Assembly: GCA_947247005.1 (NCBI GenBank)
Contig: OX365948.1
Coordinates: 39,188,601 to 39,252,600, forward strand
Source of the DNA: Spisula solida
Taxonomy: Eukaryota > Mollusca > Bivalvia > Venerida > Mactridae
Direction: 5' to 3'
Length of the DNA: 64,000 nucleotides
Position 1 is the first letter of the stretch. Every line of letters begins with the position of its first letter. A program made the position numbers and the translations under genes. Below are positions 62,491 through 64,000 of this stretch, piece after piece. Under the pieces are notes generated by a model. It was not told where the DNA came from, searched no databases, and worked only from the letters and a program-made list of their open reading frames with translations.

Positions 62491-63539
62491 TGGTATTGGA
62501 CAAAATCTTCACGACTGACATCATTGAGAAATATTTTATAAATTCAGTTTTATTTTCAGAAACACCCGGTTATCTATAATAAATAGTGGTGTATACTTTT
62601 ATTGATCACAAGTAACGTTAAACACTTTGCAACAAACTTACGGGCCGCTTAACAGTTGAAGACGAATATTTTAGCCGTTACTGTGTTTACTGAGAACGAT
62701 CGTAGGCTTCATGCAATAACTCAACTAGCAGTTGATTGTCTGGTAGCTGATGGTATATATCCTATTTGGTTATATGTCTGAGTTAACCATTGTGGATAGT
62801 GTATATCAACCAATGTCTGTTATTTCTGCAGTGTTTTTGGGCAGTATTACGTCAATATTAAAGTTTGGATCCGTAAATCAGACAGGCCGCTGCTGTCTGG
62901 TGAAACATGAGGCGTTTGTTCAATAAATAAACGATGTTTTAATAGTCGGTAAATCAGCACTGTTCACGGTTTTGTGTTGAAATATCATCTAGAAACTTTG
63001 AACTGACAGAAAACGTTTTGTATTGTATGCTTTTGATCCATTCCATTTGCATATTTATAATAATGGAATCATGTAAAGATAATGCACTGCGTCTGTCATG
63101 AAATGTAAGTTATTATTATATTATTCAACTTATTTAGCATTTACACGAGGGATGTAAATTTAAACATCTTTTCCTTTTTCAGTAACAAATGTACCAGACA
63201 AATTTTGATATATGATTACGATCGAATTTTTACTAAATTTTGGTCAGATATGAAAAAAATACTTGTTACATACTAGTTATACTGTAGCTATCATACGCAC
63301 GTAAGATTTGCGTGAAAAATGGAAGTTATTTGACGTTACGTCAAGTGTGTGCCGTAGGGTTCCTTTGCATACTGACTCGTTTCGACAATGATTTTAAACG
63401 GTAAATTGATGAATATAGATATAATCTAAACTCTGACCCTTAGCCTTTGGGTATACACTATATACAGTAAAGTGCAGACACGGTTCAATACTCGTTTTCG
63501 ATCTATTCCTTAGTAGTGCAAGCTTACGATGTTTGAGGG

Positions 63540-64000
63540 AAAAAAAGCAGTACATTTACACATATTTATTTGTATATCAGGTCTCCTTCCTTCCTGTTTC
63601 AACATACGTTTTATATCTCTAAGACAGTAAGTACCTGTCCAGCTTTGTACGAGAATAGCCGCACTTATATAATCTTCTACAACCATTTCTAATGCAACCA
63701 TAAATGTTCACCAATACAATCAACCAATCTTTACATCGTCTAGACACACGGATGCAACATAACGAATGAACGACGGTCAGATAAAGTGTATGATTGAATT
63801 ATTTTGTTGTATCAGGATTGGTTTGCTCAGGCTACTGACTGAAATAGTCTGTGAGGAAGGGAACTGTGTTAACACCTGCGCACCAGTCAAGACATTGTGT
63901 CTTTATGACCTTCATCATGAATGCGAATGTATTACTATTTTTACTAATCTTCACTTTGACGCATTACGATCACGCGAATGCGGCTATTCTCGTGTGTGGA
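63540..64000 (+). repeat. Dispersed repeat module D, copy 5 (cut by window end)
   Basis: gcagtacatttacacatatt, 'ccttccttcctgtttcaac', ccataaatgttcacc, 'caatcaaccaatcttt' and 'cactttgacgcattac' are collinear with copy 3 (22580-23060). Confidence 0.65.

Overview
This is eukaryotic nuclear DNA from an animal, most likely a mollusc and probably a bivalve. It is AT-rich, with GT-AG introns, AATAAA signals, tRNA-derived SINEs, many short inverted-repeat transposons, and interspersed repeats with GACG-type microsatellites and 'ctcacctgtc' ends of a kind I associate with bivalve genomes. The taxon is an inference; no sequence search was possible. There is no bacterial-style operon, CRISPR array or rRNA.

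Layout. (1) 1-18.9 kb, plus strand: the 3' part of a giant secreted large lipid transfer protein (apolipophorin/apoB/vitellogenin superfamily). The model has 20 exons, 13,581 coding bases and 4,526 residues, and stays in frame throughout. It includes one 9,492-base exon that encodes dozens of ~50-55-residue repeats, and it ends in a VWD domain. (2) 18.9-24.0 kb: no gene, mostly copies of unclassified dispersed repeats. (3) 38.2-24.2 kb, minus strand: a complete eight-exon acid/gastric-type lipase gene (408 residues, signal peptide, Ser-Asp-His triad). It converges tail-to-tail on the lipoprotein gene. Its introns are packed with mobile elements. These include a ~2 kb foldback element with nested 21/126-bp tandem repeats and a 6-bp target duplication, and a 3.5 kb long-TIR element with a mariner-like MITE nested inside it. 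(4) 38.3-42.2 kb: MITEs, SINEs and an inverted repeat around a small candidate exon. (5) 42.2-43.5 kb: a small two-coding-exon gene of unknown function behind a YY1-type promoter motif. (6) 44.8-48.3 kb: a decayed P-element/THAP9-like transposase, followed at 49.5 kb by a decayed THAP zinc-finger exon. (7) 50-64 kb: almost entirely repeats. They include a 1.65 kb element carrying eight tandem copies of a tRNA 3'-half-like unit, a ~150-bp-unit tandem array, a 1.1 kb palindrome, SINEs and MITEs.

The two well-supported genes both belong to lipid handling: a circulating lipid carrier and a lipid-ester hydrolase. Their adjacency may be coincidental. The most unusual structures are the foldback element, the tRNA-half array and the extremely long repeat-coding exon.
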